Below are positions 12,420-28,589 of a DNA stretch of 64,000 nucleotides, piece by piece; the first letter of the stretch is position 1; each line of letters begins with the position of its first letter. Made by a program: the position numbers and the translations under genes. This stretch comes from Xiphias gladius (Eukaryota > Chordata > Actinopteri > Istiophoriformes > Xiphiidae): NCBI RefSeq assembly GCF_016859285.1, contig NC_053422.1, positions 12,819,501 to 12,883,500 of the forward strand. The letters are read 5' to 3'. The notes beneath the pieces are model-generated. The model was given only the letters and a program-made list of their open reading frames with translations. It had not been told where the DNA came from and ran no database searches.

Positions 12420-15150
12420 AGCCTGAAACCATTGCGTGCTCGGGTCAAAGATTTGCTTCAAATGACTGACATGCAATGGTTGCATAACATAATCAGTTGA
12501 ATTTGGGCGGACTTGTTTCTTTCCATTTAACCAATCGATCAAACATATTTTTCAAAAATCAGTCACAGAGAATTAAGAAGGTGGACTACACAGTGGATTT
12601 ATTAGGTCTTAGTTTTCCATTGTGGGACCAAGCAGGTTGTCTCAGGCCAACTCAGACTGAATCAAGCATTGGATTAAAGGACTCAGATTATTTGCAACGA
12701 TGGCCTACATCTCTGAATATGATGAAATGCAGATTCTTTCAGAAACACTGGTTTGGAAAGCCGAACAGCAAGAATTTCGTTCGGTAAAACACTAAGTGCT
12801 TAACCAGGCCATGTCACACAATCACACAATCAAGTCACGCAATCTTGTCGCCGCAACATTGTTGGACCTGAGAGCAAAAGTGGAGTCCTGTAGACTGTAA
12901 TGATTCTACATTGTGATCTTCAACAACTAATATATTTTCTGTGCTCGAATACAGAGCGGAAACACAAAAAGCTGGTTGACTAGGAACAAGTCGTACAGTC
13001 ATACAGGGCCAAAGTTACCATTGAAAAATATGGAGGATTAGGGACTTAGAAATTCTCAGTCCATGATTTTGCACATCCCACCTCTGTCCCTTTCCGCAAG
13101 AGGAGGAAGCTTCAGGATGTTTTACAAGCACATACGATTGCACTTAACCTTCTCTTTGGTGCTTTTTGCACACTGCTCATTCCAAAAGTGAATAAATGCA
13201 TAGTATATTGTGATAATGGCTAATGTAATCATCTCTTGCAGGGGTTCGGTGGCCTTGACTTGAGATATGCTGTTTTATGAAGAATAAACAGAGCTTGAAA
13301 ACCGTCCATGCATCTTTCCAATCTGTTTTTTTATGAAGTGGCACCAGGGACGAAACTCAGTTTAAGTCATGTGAAGGTTGTGTTAAACTGAAAGGAGGAT
13401 ACAGGCTCTTTTAAGGTCTCGAACCAGTTAGACCCACCAGCAGTTCATCAACGGGGAAACGCTTCCTTTGTGGCAAAGCAATGATCGATGTAATAGCCAC
13501 AAAATTTTTGTGTTATACTATTCTTGTGCAACAACCGGCCTCATTCTGTCTGGCTACAGGCTATCCTTTTTAGAGCATTTTTAAACAAATTGATTTATAA
13601 GTAAAAACATGTTGAACAATGTATTCTTAACTGCACTGACTGATGTAATTATATTCAGAAATGTCTCCTTGAGATTGGGGGTTTTCAGATTAAACTGCCA
13701 AACAGTATATAGAATAATTAGGAATGACTGCGCCTCAACCAACCACAACGTTAAAAGTCTACTTACACATTAATGCATCCGTAATAATAATCCTATAATA
13801 TATATATATTATGCAACACCATCAAATGAGCCACTTCCTGCACATTGAATACTTTTACTTGAGATGCTTTAAGTACATTTTGCTGACAGTACTTTTATAA
13901 TTTTAGGTGTCAGAATGCAGGACTTGTAATTGACTATTTTTCACAGTGTGGTACTGCGCATTTAACGTAAATAAAAGATCTGAATACTTCCTCCACCACT
14001 GACAAGCAGCAACATTACATAGTATGTACAGTAGGAAATGTGAAACTACTGTATGATATTTGCACTATAAACAAAAATACCAGAACATTTTTGACCTAAT
14101 CTGTCGACTAACGTAGACAAATGTGAATTTAAGAGGCCACTGAATGGTAGATTTGAGGACAATTCTTGCAACACGTGAGTTCGTGTGTTTCTGACAGAAA
14201 TCAGTCCTGATTCTATAGGTTGTTTGATCTCATGGGAGGTATCTGCAGGTCTTGAAAAGTCTTAAAACGCATAGAATTCAGTTTCTTCAAAACACGGCCT
14301 TAGAAGGTAAGTCAAAAAGTTTTCAATTTAGTCAACAAAGGCCTCAAATCTTGCCTCGTCTGCTGTAGGCAGTAAAGTTAGTTCTAACATGTTTTGTATG
14401 GTATTGCCACGAGACGTTATACACCTATGTACTAAAAGTGGGATTGTTGTGACAGTGGATTGTGCTGCAATAGGCGGTTCCCTTTGTTTTGTTTTGGGTT
14501 TTTGTTGTTTTTGTTTTTTTTTCTTAAATGGAGGTTCAGTCAGCCCATTGGACTGAAGCTCTGTCAATTCTGCTATCTACACGGAGCTAGGACACTTATC
14601 AGGTCAGAATGAACACATAGAAGAGTTTAGCAAAAAGTTAAATGAAGTAACATGAATTACTCAGTCGTATTTGGTTAAGTCATCAGTCCATTTGCTGCGG
14701 CTTATCCGATCCAGGTCCTGTTAATGTCATTTCTTTTTTTAAAGTGATGTAATAAGTAATTCTAGGCCATATCTTCCTTCCTTGTTTTACATCATAGTTT
14801 CATATTTTGGTTGGAAACGGGTATTAAATTCCGTTCTGTGTGGTATCAAAAACCATTTAAGTTAAACCCTGCGGAAACCCCGCTCATAGTGAATGTAGGT
14901 CATAGTTTAAATGCTTTGTGTCAACAATGGCAACGGCTTTAAAATAAATTAATAATAATAACGATAATAAGAAAACAAAAAACAGCTGTGCCTCAGTATG
15001 ACTCAACCTCAGCTGTGTATATAATAGCATCATGTTATCCTCTGTCGAAATTTGTGGATTCAGCTCCAGGCTTGATGTGTCATTCTTGTCGCTTGTCTCC
15101 TGCTCCTCTCCTCTCGCTGGCTGTAGCCTACCGGTGCCTCTCCTCCTCAC
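12420..15150. other. Non-coding interval between atl3 and cofilin
   Basis: No exon-like reading frame could be supported. The only recognised structure is the repeat copy listed at 13688-14003 and a short (TA)n run at about 13797-13811. The rest is AT-rich unique-looking sequence. Confidence 0.6.
13688..14003 (+). mobile_element. 3' half of a CAGTGGTGG...CCACCACTG transposon-like repeat
   Basis: The order AAACTGCCAAACAGTATAT, ACACATTAATGCATC, ATAATAATCC, TACTTTTACTTGAGATGCTT, GAATGCAGGACTT and CTTCCTCCACCACTGAC matches the 3' half of a repeat that I recognise as very common in percomorph fish. The other half is present at 59290-59533 and a second 3' half at 62578-62698. The 5' part is missing from this copy. 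Confidence 0.6.
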
Positions 15151-15164
15151 AGTGAATCTGTGTC

Positions 15165-15391
15165 TCCTCTCTCCCGTCTCTCTCCTCCTTTTCCCTGCTC
15201 TCTTCTCTCTCTTCTCTCTGCCCCCCCCCCCCCCATCTCTCTCTCTCTCCCCCATCTCCCCTCTCTCTGCCCCCCCCCTCTCTCCCCATCTCCCCTCTCT
15301 CTGCCCCCCCCCCTCTCTCTCTCCCCCATCTCCCCTCTCTCTGCCCCCCTCTCTCTCTCTCTCCCCCCTCATCTCCCTTCTCTCTCTCTCG
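15165..15391. repeat. CT/C-rich minisatellite
   Basis: Imperfect repeats of CCCCATCTCCCCTCTCTCTG separated by runs of 7-16 C and (CT)n fill this tract, with units of about 40-55 bp. It is a pure pyrimidine/purine strand asymmetry. Long open frames on both strands across it are artefacts. Confidence 0.9.
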
Positions 15392-15441
15392 ACGCGGTGC
15401 CGTACAAATATCTGCTATAGCGAATTTCGTCTCGCTTGTTT

Positions 15442-15451
15442 CCTTATATGG
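15442..15451 (+). promoter_or_regulatory. CArG box (SRF site) 1 upstream of cofilin
   Basis: CCTTATATGG is a perfect CC(A/T)6GG box, the core of a serum response element. It lies 1.1 kb upstream of the cofilin start codon in CpG-rich DNA. Cofilin-1 and other actin regulators are known targets of SRF and its MRTF cofactors in mammals. Confidence 0.6.
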
Positions 15452-15507
15452 TGATCAGCGTCGCGGCCCGACCCCTCCTCGCGCTGGGAGCGAGGCGCGT
15501 GCACTGA

Positions 15508-15525
15508 CCGCCGCCGCCGCCGCCG
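15508..15525 (+). repeat. (CCG)6 tract between the two CArG boxes
   Basis: Six perfect CCG units sit in a CpG-rich stretch, the kind of tract often found in vertebrate promoters and 5' UTRs. Confidence 0.85.
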
Positions 15526-15539
15526 CTCGCCGTTCGCTT

Positions 15540-15549
15540 CCATATTTGG
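15540..15549 (+). promoter_or_regulatory. CArG box (SRF site) 2 upstream of cofilin
   Basis: CCATATTTGG is a second perfect CC(A/T)6GG box inside the larger palindrome CTTCCATATTTGGAAG. It lies 98 bp from the first box. Paired CArG boxes are typical of strong SRF-responsive promoters. This could mark an upstream cofilin promoter or a distal enhancer. Confidence 0.6.
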
Positions 15550-15822
15550 AAGTGAGTTCAACGAAAACCGCACGGAGGGGAGGGAGGGAGACAGGGAGGG
15601 GGAGACGGATCTAGAGAGGGAGAGAGGGAGGGGACGGATGGCGGAGAATTTCCTCCCATCCTGAAACCCGCTTTGCGCCGGGCTGAATGTCGGTCAAAAC
15701 AGCAGCACAGCAGCTTTACTTATTAAACACTCCTCACGCCACTGGTGGAATAATTAATAGCACGTCGTCAAACCAATACTCAAATTACACTGCCGTTAAC
15801 AATGATACACACATAGCATGCA

Positions 15823-15904
15823 AATACACACACACACATATATATAGATATATATAGATATATATATAGATATATAGATATATATACATACACACACACA
15901 CACA
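15823..15904. repeat. Compound (CA)n-(TATAGA)n-(CA)n microsatellite
   Basis: CA repeats at both ends enclose a TATATAGA-type tract. It is simple sequence with no coding potential. Confidence 0.95.
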
Positions 15905-16429
15905 TGGTTTGTTTTTAAAATAGGTTGCAATAAAGGTATAGTTGGCCACGTAAGCTTCAGTCATAGTCTTCGTAATTCTAAAGTATATCAAGCATTACTA
16001 AAGCACTGCTAAATAATTTCATCGTATATCTGATAACAACAGTGATATGTGGGTTTATTCAAATACTACACAAACACATGCTCCCATAATGCTCTCCGCT
16101 ACCGGTTTAGTATGTTTGACTTGTTGTCGCATGCTGACCGGCACCGCCAAAGGTGATAAAATTACTAATAGAAGGCGCAGATATCACTGGGAAAAGAAGT
16201 AGTAAAAATACAAAAATAAAAAAAAAGGTAAAATACTAGTCTCCTCAAACGGATGCCAACCGTTGCCGGGGAGAAAAATATTATTGCTTCGTTGTATTAC
16301 CTGTTTAATCTCTGTATATAAGACATTGAACTGAAGCTAATTATTAATTAGATTAGATTAGATTCACAGGGGATTAAATGCATTAATCAATAGTAAAAAC
16401 CGAGCAGAAAATAAAAACAGCCGGGCGTT

Positions 16430-16585
16430 CGTGGTTAGGAGTAGGTCGCTCCCGCTCGTGATCGAGTCAGGGTCGCGCTTATAGGCGCGTTCACGTTGCG
16501 TATCCAGTGTCTGAGCGCGAGCGACAGTTGACCATCACAGCCCATTCAGTTTCTACTCAGACGCTGAACAGTCTTATCTACAGCA
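16430..16585 (+). promoter_or_regulatory. cfl1: Proximal promoter and 5' UTR of cofilin
   Basis: The 150 bp before the cofilin start codon are CpG-rich (GCGCTTATAGGCGCG, CACGTTGCG, GAGCGCGAGCGAC), unlike the AT-rich flanks. No acceptor is evident between here and the ATG, so the 5' UTR probably starts inside this stretch. The exact start site cannot be read from sequence. Confidence 0.5.
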
Positions 16586-22498
<5,913 letters not shown>

Positions 22499-23113
22499 AT
22501 ATTACCCCCCCCCCTCTTCCTCTCCGGCTTCGATCGAGGCCTTTCAGACACATCTGTTGGGTTTAGCTGTTCATTCCAGTGTGGTTTGGAGAAGGGCAAA
22601 AGCAGAACCAGCACCATTTGCGGGACTCTCGGGGAGGGATATTGTGGGTGGGTTTGGGGTCAAGTGACAGTTTAAAGAGGAAAAAAAAAAATTCCACAAA
22701 TGCTGACTGTCACTCCAGTTCAAGCAACATAAAGGATATGAACAAAACACACACACGAAAAAAAATATTAAGATACAACTGAGGAAGGATGATGATGATG
22801 ATGATGGTGATGATAAATACACATATTGTTCATGATTAAGGACAGGGTTTTGTTCTTTCCGGGTTCCATTTGGAAAAATTGCAGAGAAAGGGACAGGCAA
22901 CAACTTTTAGTTTTCCAACCATCAAATACTGACAAATATAATCGTTCCTACTACTTTTTTTTTTTTTTTTTTTTTTTTTTTGGCCAAACTTCTAGTTAAG
23001 TTCTGTAAGTGTGTGTGTAGTTGACTCTAGATGTAGAATGAACTAATTCACTCTTGATTGCACAACAAAAACCTTCTCTGGGGAACACGGTTAAATATAT
23101 ATATTTTCTTTTT

Positions 23114-23144
<31 letters not shown>

Positions 23145-23405
23145 GAACATGCAAATTCCAAAACTTGAGTGATTCCTTTTTATTTCCAGTTCCGGGTCCA
23201 GAAAACCATGGCATTTGATGTAGTAAACAGACAACATTCCTTGTACGTGTTAAAACCAGGATCTCCTCAATCTAAAAACTTTGATGTTATGACAGTCTGA
23301 TGGGGATGTGTATATGAAAGACCAGCGGTCAGAGTTTAGACTGAATATTGAATGGTGGATGTTTTGTATCGTCTCCTTATCTCTAATAAAAAGCATTAAA
23401 CTACT
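22499..23405 (+). other. cfl1: 3' UTR of cofilin with polyadenylation signal
   Basis: The 3' UTR starts after the TAA at 22496-22498. It carries a (GAT)n tract at about 22788-22815 and two long T-runs (about 22957-22981 and 23110-23144). AATAAA at 23385-23390 is followed within 35 bp by a GT/T-rich stretch, a plausible cleavage region. Cofilin 3' UTRs are also long in other vertebrates. Confidence 0.7.
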
Positions 23406-23945
23406 GACTTGTTCTGCTTTTTTTTTTTTTTTTTTTTTTTAAACCAATGTTTTGTGAAAGCAAACACTAGCTGTTGGCCTTATTTTCTCAAATGTGGTAT
23501 TTCAGGTTTTGATCATCTGTCACGCATCGGATTGGCGTCACTTATCTATAATAGCATCATGGTTAAGGTGAACAGAAAATGGTAAAATAAAAATGTCCTA
23601 AATCCCAGGTTGAAATACTCACATCTCATTTTGTCCAACTAGGTCTAAAATCCAAAGAGAGTCAGTTTATTGTCACGGACAACAAAAAAACTAACTATAA
23701 ACATCCAAAAAGTTGGAGCCAGGTTCTTTGGCATTTTTGGTTGAAAAAAATAAGTAATTGTTGCAAATTAATTTCCTGTCAATTAAATAATCAATTAATT
23801 CAGCTTTAAATTCAATTTAAACCAAGCCGAAGCACATCCCTGGTGTTTTGGCCCATTGATGCTGCAGTACCTGTTAAGACCACAGGAGGATACCCCAACA
23901 CCACTCCTGAAACCAGACACGAAGACAAATACTTATAAATCTCTG

Positions 23946-23951
23946 TTTATT
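23946..23951 (-). terminator. Polyadenylation signal of the prss23-like gene (minus strand)
   Basis: TTTATT on the plus strand is AATAAA on the minus strand, about 675 bp beyond the protease stop codon. The cofilin and protease genes are thus convergent, with their poly(A) signals about 560 bp apart. Confidence 0.5.
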
Positions 23952-24625
23952 AAAATATAATCAAGCTTTTTTTTTTTTTTTTTTTTTTTTAATAAAATTA
24001 ACACTCCATCTCTCCAGTCCACACTGAGAAGAGCAAACTGTTTGCTGAAATGTTAGGCATCAGTGGTTTTCCATAAACTATTGTCAGTTCTTTATTCTGT
24101 GCACTCTATAGCTGTGTATCTATCAGAATGCAGACAGTGACAGATAAAGATGAAGGATCCTTGAAGAGCTATCAAAATTACCAAATCATACCTGGAAAAT
24201 AATCTGCTGTTACTGACACACACTGCACACACAAGGAAAAGTGTTTTTTTCCCCTCACGTAAAAAGTGGTTTATGTTAATACTGTGGAAACACTGACTGT
24301 GAGCAAAAAACATATTACGAGATGCCATGGGGATGATCTCACAGGCAGATTTGTTTAATAGGCCCAGAGATTACGAGGGGCAGATTAAACACAGGAGAGA
24401 AAAAACTCAATGAAGGGGGACTGGATCCAGAACTAACTGCGTAAATCTGCTTTACTGGTGTATCACCAAAGGTTGATATTTTTGTATGGATTTAATTCTG
24501 TTTCACTCTTCCTTTTTTAGGTGGAATAAGACATTTCACCCTGTTTTTTTTTCAGTCAGTTTGTGCTTTCTTCTGTTTTTCATGGTATACTTTCAAAACC
24601 TCCTTTTGTACTACTTCTGTCCCTC

Positions 24626-25780
24626 TCAGTCTTGGACACAGTCTAGTCGGTTCCCATGCACCCAGTAACAGATCTGAGCGAACTTCAGAGGAGTGATGCG
24701 CACGGCCACGTTGTAATCCCGGTTCTCCCCGTCTATCTCCAGCCACTGGTGTCCGGAGAAAATGCCAATGACCTTCCTTTCCCAACGCTCTAAGCTGTTG
24801 TCCCATACTCTTCCATACACTCCGGAGCCGCTGGCCCCCGGTCGGGCGTCACAGTGCTGGTATATCAGGTCACTGGACTCCTCTTCCACAGGACAAAATC
24901 TGTACACCAGCTCCCCGGGTCTGTCGCTGTCAAAACCAGAGAAGTGGATGCGGTTCCCTGCCAGGTCATTAGAGGAGGGAGCCACAGAGAGGCGCATGAA
25001 GGGACGTCGGTGAGGCCAACGCAGCTCCAGCAGGGCGTAATCAAAGTCCATGCTGACCTCCTGAGGGCCCTGGATCCACCCCTTTGGCACACGGGTGCGT
25101 TTCACCCTCACCCAGCGGACCAGAGGCTTCTTGGCCGAAGTGAGGTCGGCTTTTGTGCCATTGATGGATGGAGTGATGAGGAAGCCCACCCTGAGCTTCC
25201 TCGCCCCCTTAACATAATCCTTCCCATCATGCACACAGTGGGCAGCTGTGAGGACATGCTGCTGGGACACAAGGACGCCGGTGCAGCCGGTGGAGATCCG
25301 CACGGCTGTGGAGAAAGGGTAATCCAACAGGAAGTTTTCGCCCTGAATGTTAAAACGGCCGTCTGCTCCATAGATCTGCCGCCGGACACGCTTGTGTCTG
25401 GGCTTCACTCTGGGTCCTCTCTTGGGTGAAGGGTGAGCGAAGAGACGGGCATCACCCTCAGACTCATCCTCACCCTCCACATCCACAGTAGTGAGCGTGC
25501 GGGAGCCGTCATCGTACAGCGTCTCAAAAGCCAGCTTCTCGGTCAGCTGCTCATCCCGCTCTCCTCTGTGGAAGCAGCTGGAGTTGCAGTGAGTGGTGAA
25601 GTCCAGCTGAGTCTGAGCGCTGAAGCGGGAACGGGTGAGAGGTGTCGGTGTGTGAGGGACAAATGCGGGGACGTGGGCCGGCGGGGGGTGAGGAGGGTGC
25701 AGGAAGGACAGGGTGAGGGGGAGGAGGAGCTGGAGGAGCAAGAGCAGGTGAGTCAGGAGGGAGTGCTCGCGTGGCCTCAT
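24626..25780 (-). CDS. prss23: Secreted serine protease, PRSS23-like (384 aa, one coding exon)
   Basis: This is a trypsin-fold (S1) protein, probably secreted. Residues 1-26 form a leucine-rich signal peptide. A propeptide follows with paired cysteines (CNSSC) and a basic cleavage site KRVRR before QIYG (130-138). The protease domain has TAAHC (His181), MDFDYALLEL (Asp247) and GASGSG (Ser317), so a complete triad with the unusual GASGS motif of the PRSS23/PRSS35 group. PRSS35 generally lacks the serine, so PRSS23 fits. The closing stretch AVRITPLKFAQICYW is typical. Length 384 is close to PRSS23 (383). The frame extends 14 codons further, but a splice acceptor (GGTTGCAG) ends at 25798 within it, so the start at 25780 is chosen. 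Two N-glycosylation sequons (residues 66 and 207) are present. The whole coding region is one exon, as in other vertebrate PRSS23 genes. Confidence 0.93.
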   Translation of the reverse strand: MRPREHSLLTHLLLLLQLLLPLTLSFLHPPHPPPAHVPAFVPHTPTPLTRSRFSAQTQLDFTTHCNSSCFHRGERDEQLTEKLAFETLYDDGSRTLTTVDVEGEDESEGDARLFAHPSPKRGPRVKPRHKRVRRQIYGADGRFNIQGENFLLDYPFSTAVRISTGCTGVLVSQQHVLTAAHCVHDGKDYVKGARKLRVGFLITPSINGTKADLTSAKKPLVRWVRVKRTRVPKGWIQGPQEVSMDFDYALLELRWPHRRPFMRLSVAPSSNDLAGNRIHFSGFDSDRPGELVYRFCPVEEESSDLIYQHCDARPGASGSGVYGRVWDNSLERWERKVIGIFSGHQWLEIDGENRDYNVAVRITPLKFAQICYWVHGNRLDCVQD

Positions 25781-25797
25781 CGTGGTGACGGAAAAGA

Positions 25798-27738
25798 CTG
25801 CAACCACACAGAAAATAAGCACATATGTGAGTGGAACATCTTACCAACTTAGCCTTGAGAGATTGCATGAATTCCTACGTGTTTTTGAAGAAATCATCTG
25901 TGGAAAACATTCCCAAGTAGGCTGTCTGACAAACAAACAAAACCCTAATAAATCTGGAATCTCTCACAGTTGATTGTCGATTGTAAATCACAGCGCCTTA
26001 TGCTTGCAAAATCTAATGCTGCAGGCCTGAGTTTCATCTGGTGTGGTGAGGCAACAATGAACCTTTTGTTCCTATAATATAGATTACCAGGAAAACAGGA
26101 TTTCAGCCTGACAGGAACAAACAAGTATTTTAATGTCAGTTTGGTACAAAAAGGCACAGGAGAGGTTCAACCATAGAGGAAGCAAAGTGGCCACAGGCAT
26201 AGCTGAAAAGCCAGAACAAAGCTGAGTGATCAACGCTCTAGAAGGAAAAGAAAGAAATGCAGTTTATGCTTAACTGAAACAACATTTTTTAAAAATAGCA
26301 CCAGGATATTGTTTCCTAGACACGATGTACGACACAGAAAGTCTGGGCTATGGCAGACTGAATAGTTGAACAAGAGGCTGGGAGGTTACGATAAAAACCC
26401 TCCAATCAAATATTTGTCAAAGCTCAGAGGTAAGACGTTGTTTTCCATCAAACATTAACTACTTCACAGTGTGCGTGGGGCTTTCGGGGGCAGATTAGCA
26501 GGGACAAGGAGATACTCGATCCCCTCACAAGGCTGTGGACCCGGAGGCACTCATGGCACGAAGAGAGCAGGTGTGTAGAAAGTGAAAAAAAAAAAAACAA
26601 GTTGAGGCAAAACAGAGCATTATTACTAACAAAAGACAGGGTTGGGCCCGTCCCCACACCTGTGTGCTTTTGCATGTTACACTACAAAGGAGGCAGAGTT
26701 ACAAAAAGGAGCAGGGAAAATACACATTTCAAGCAGGCAGTTAACACCAGCTACAGAAGATCCTGAGAGGTAAATTGGATGGTGAAGAAGTGGCAAACTA
26801 TGACATAAAACCTGTAGTACAACTGATTTAAAACAATCCAAGGGATACGTTTATGACCAAAATATCAACTGCTATTAACCAGGCTGTGGTAAGATAGATG
26901 CAACCTAAGTGACTTTGGGATGTCAAACCATGAAATGACTGGGCTTCCAGAGGCAGTTTCACTGTTGAAACACAGTATTCGACTCTTTAGACAACATTTT
27001 CGGGCTCTAAACCAGAAACCACGGCTCTTCCTAAGGGTTTAGAGTTTCATTCTGATGAAAACCACAGCGAAACGATCCAGAGGACAACCCTGTACAAAAG
27101 TAACAACATACTGTATAACTGGAGGCGAGATGGAGGGAGAGCACTGGTTTTTTGGGCTGCAGCACTAACTTGGAGCCTGGACACTGGGATGCCACTTTGA
27201 GGAGAAAAAAGCATTAGGGCATATTAATCTTTTCACAGATATTGTACTGCGTGTAAGAGGCAAACTACAAAAAGGCTATTCTTTGTGTACAGAAATGACA
27301 CAGGAAGGTATGCAAAAACACTGAAGTGGAAGACTCCCTGTTCAGCATCTAAGTGTAATTTTATCCAGTCTCATCTATGCAGCAGAGTCAAATAAAGTGC
27401 AGCCCACTTTAACATACTGTTATAAAACATGCAAGCACAAAGTGGGGATGTTTGAGACCAGGGACTGTGAGGAAACGGATTTGAGAGATGAAAAACACCT
27501 GAAACCTCATACAGAAGTGCCTCATTTAATCTCTGACCATCATTTCATCCAAACAAAAAACAATTGTCTATATTTAAATATAAAAGCTGTGAATGCAACA
27601 GTGGTTTTGTGTCCCCAACTGGCGGTTTGTGGGCATCCCAGTAAAGACAGGCCAGGGGGAGGGGGAACCTTTGCCCTGTCTCTGCTGGGATGTCTAAAAT
27701 TACAATTCCCAGTCAAATCACCAAATCTAATACCTTAC
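25798..27738 (-). other. Intron of the prss23-like gene, no other features seen
   Basis: Nothing in this interval resembles an exon, RNA gene or recognised repeat. It is unique-looking sequence of average composition with one poly(A) run of 12 at about 26586. Confidence 0.4.
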
Positions 27739-28000
27739 CTCCTGATTAGAGATCGATGGTCCGTGTTTACATCCCAGTCAACCTTTCCCCCCCATCAGAC
27801 GAGTCCTTCAGGATCACTCCCCTGGTTGTCCTCATCATCTCAGGCAGGTACTTCGTCCCTCCTCTCTGTCTCCGTCTTCTTGCCCTGTTCGCTCTTTTAC
27901 GGCGGGTTCAAATAAAGCTCCAGATGCTGTCCTCTGAAACCCGCCCAGCTCGGACACAGAGCCGCGAATAAAAGTCTCTTGTCTGAGGAGAAGTGCTTTC
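27739..28000 (-). other. prss23: Putative non-coding first exon of the prss23-like gene
   Basis: On the minus strand a strong donor (AATCAGGAG then GTAAGG) ends an exon at 27739. The coding exon has an acceptor at 25798, giving an intron of about 1.9 kb. Upstream on the minus strand is a GC-rich stretch with GC boxes (CCGCCC on the plus strand, about 28023-28041) that could be the promoter. No coding sequence is assigned here. The right boundary is an estimate. Confidence 0.45.
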
Positions 28001-28177
28001 TCTCTGCCTCGCGGTCCTAGCGCCCCGCCTCCGCCCCTCCCTGCCTCCTGAGAGGGGACACAGTGTTTGGCCGCCGGTTTCACATCAGCCCTCAGTTACA
28101 GCGTGTTCTCGCACTTTATGCGCGTTTTTACATCCATAACGGTTAGACGGTCTAGAAAATGCGCTCAGTGGCGCGCA

Positions 28178-28421
28178 GGCCTCCGCCAAGACCACTGTCA
28201 AACAACATGCACCAGACTTCAGAGTAAAAAAATAAAATTTATAGTGAATGATCTGGATCAACACCAAAAACCTACTGGGTTTTTTTTTTTTCCTGGCCCA
28301 TGCTCCATCCCTCAACTAAATTTGGTCCAAATCGGTTCAGCACTTTTCGCGGAATCCTGCTGACAAAAAAACAAACAAACAAACAAACATGGCCGATTAT
28401 ATAACCTCCTTGGTGGAGTTA
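28178..28421. mobile_element. Short repeat ending in (CAAA)n and CTCCTTGGTGGAG
   Basis: The right part (TTCGCGGAATCCTGCTGAC, then (AAAC)n, then ATAACCTCCTTGGTGGAG) matches a repeat type that I know from many percomorph genomes. GCCTCCGCCAAG at about 28179-28190 is a near inverse of CTTGGTGGAG at the other end, so the element may have terminal inverted repeats and be about 240 bp long. Confidence 0.55.
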
Positions 28422-28589
28422 AGTGGTTTGATACTTATTTAAGTCTTTACACCAAGTATATATGGAGAGATATTAATGAAAATAATGTCTGTGTGTAAAT
28501 AAACTAAGCTAATAAGATTAGCCAAATTGCCTACAGTCATGAAAGTGGCTCTGTGAGACGACTGACCCTAAAACACACTAACACACTCA

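Noticed and set aside
15032..15454. Long open frames on both strands rich in Leu/Ser/Pro or Arg/Glu/Gly
   Set aside because: They are translations of the CT/C-rich minisatellite and have no stops only because of its composition.
24854..25429. 191-codon plus-strand open frame
   Set aside because: It lies wholly on the opposite strand of the protease exon and has no recognisable content; it is an antisense shadow of GC-rich coding sequence.
25781..25822. Upstream ATG adding 14 residues (MLIFCVV...) to the serine protease
   Set aside because: A splice acceptor (GGTTGCAG) at 25798 lies between this ATG and the leucine-rich signal peptide, so the ATG is intronic. The start at 25780 gives 384 residues, close to known PRSS23.
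27835..28083. 82-codon minus-strand frame in the GC-rich region before the protease gene
   Set aside because: It sits in the presumed promoter and non-coding exon and does not join in frame to the protease, which starts in its own exon.
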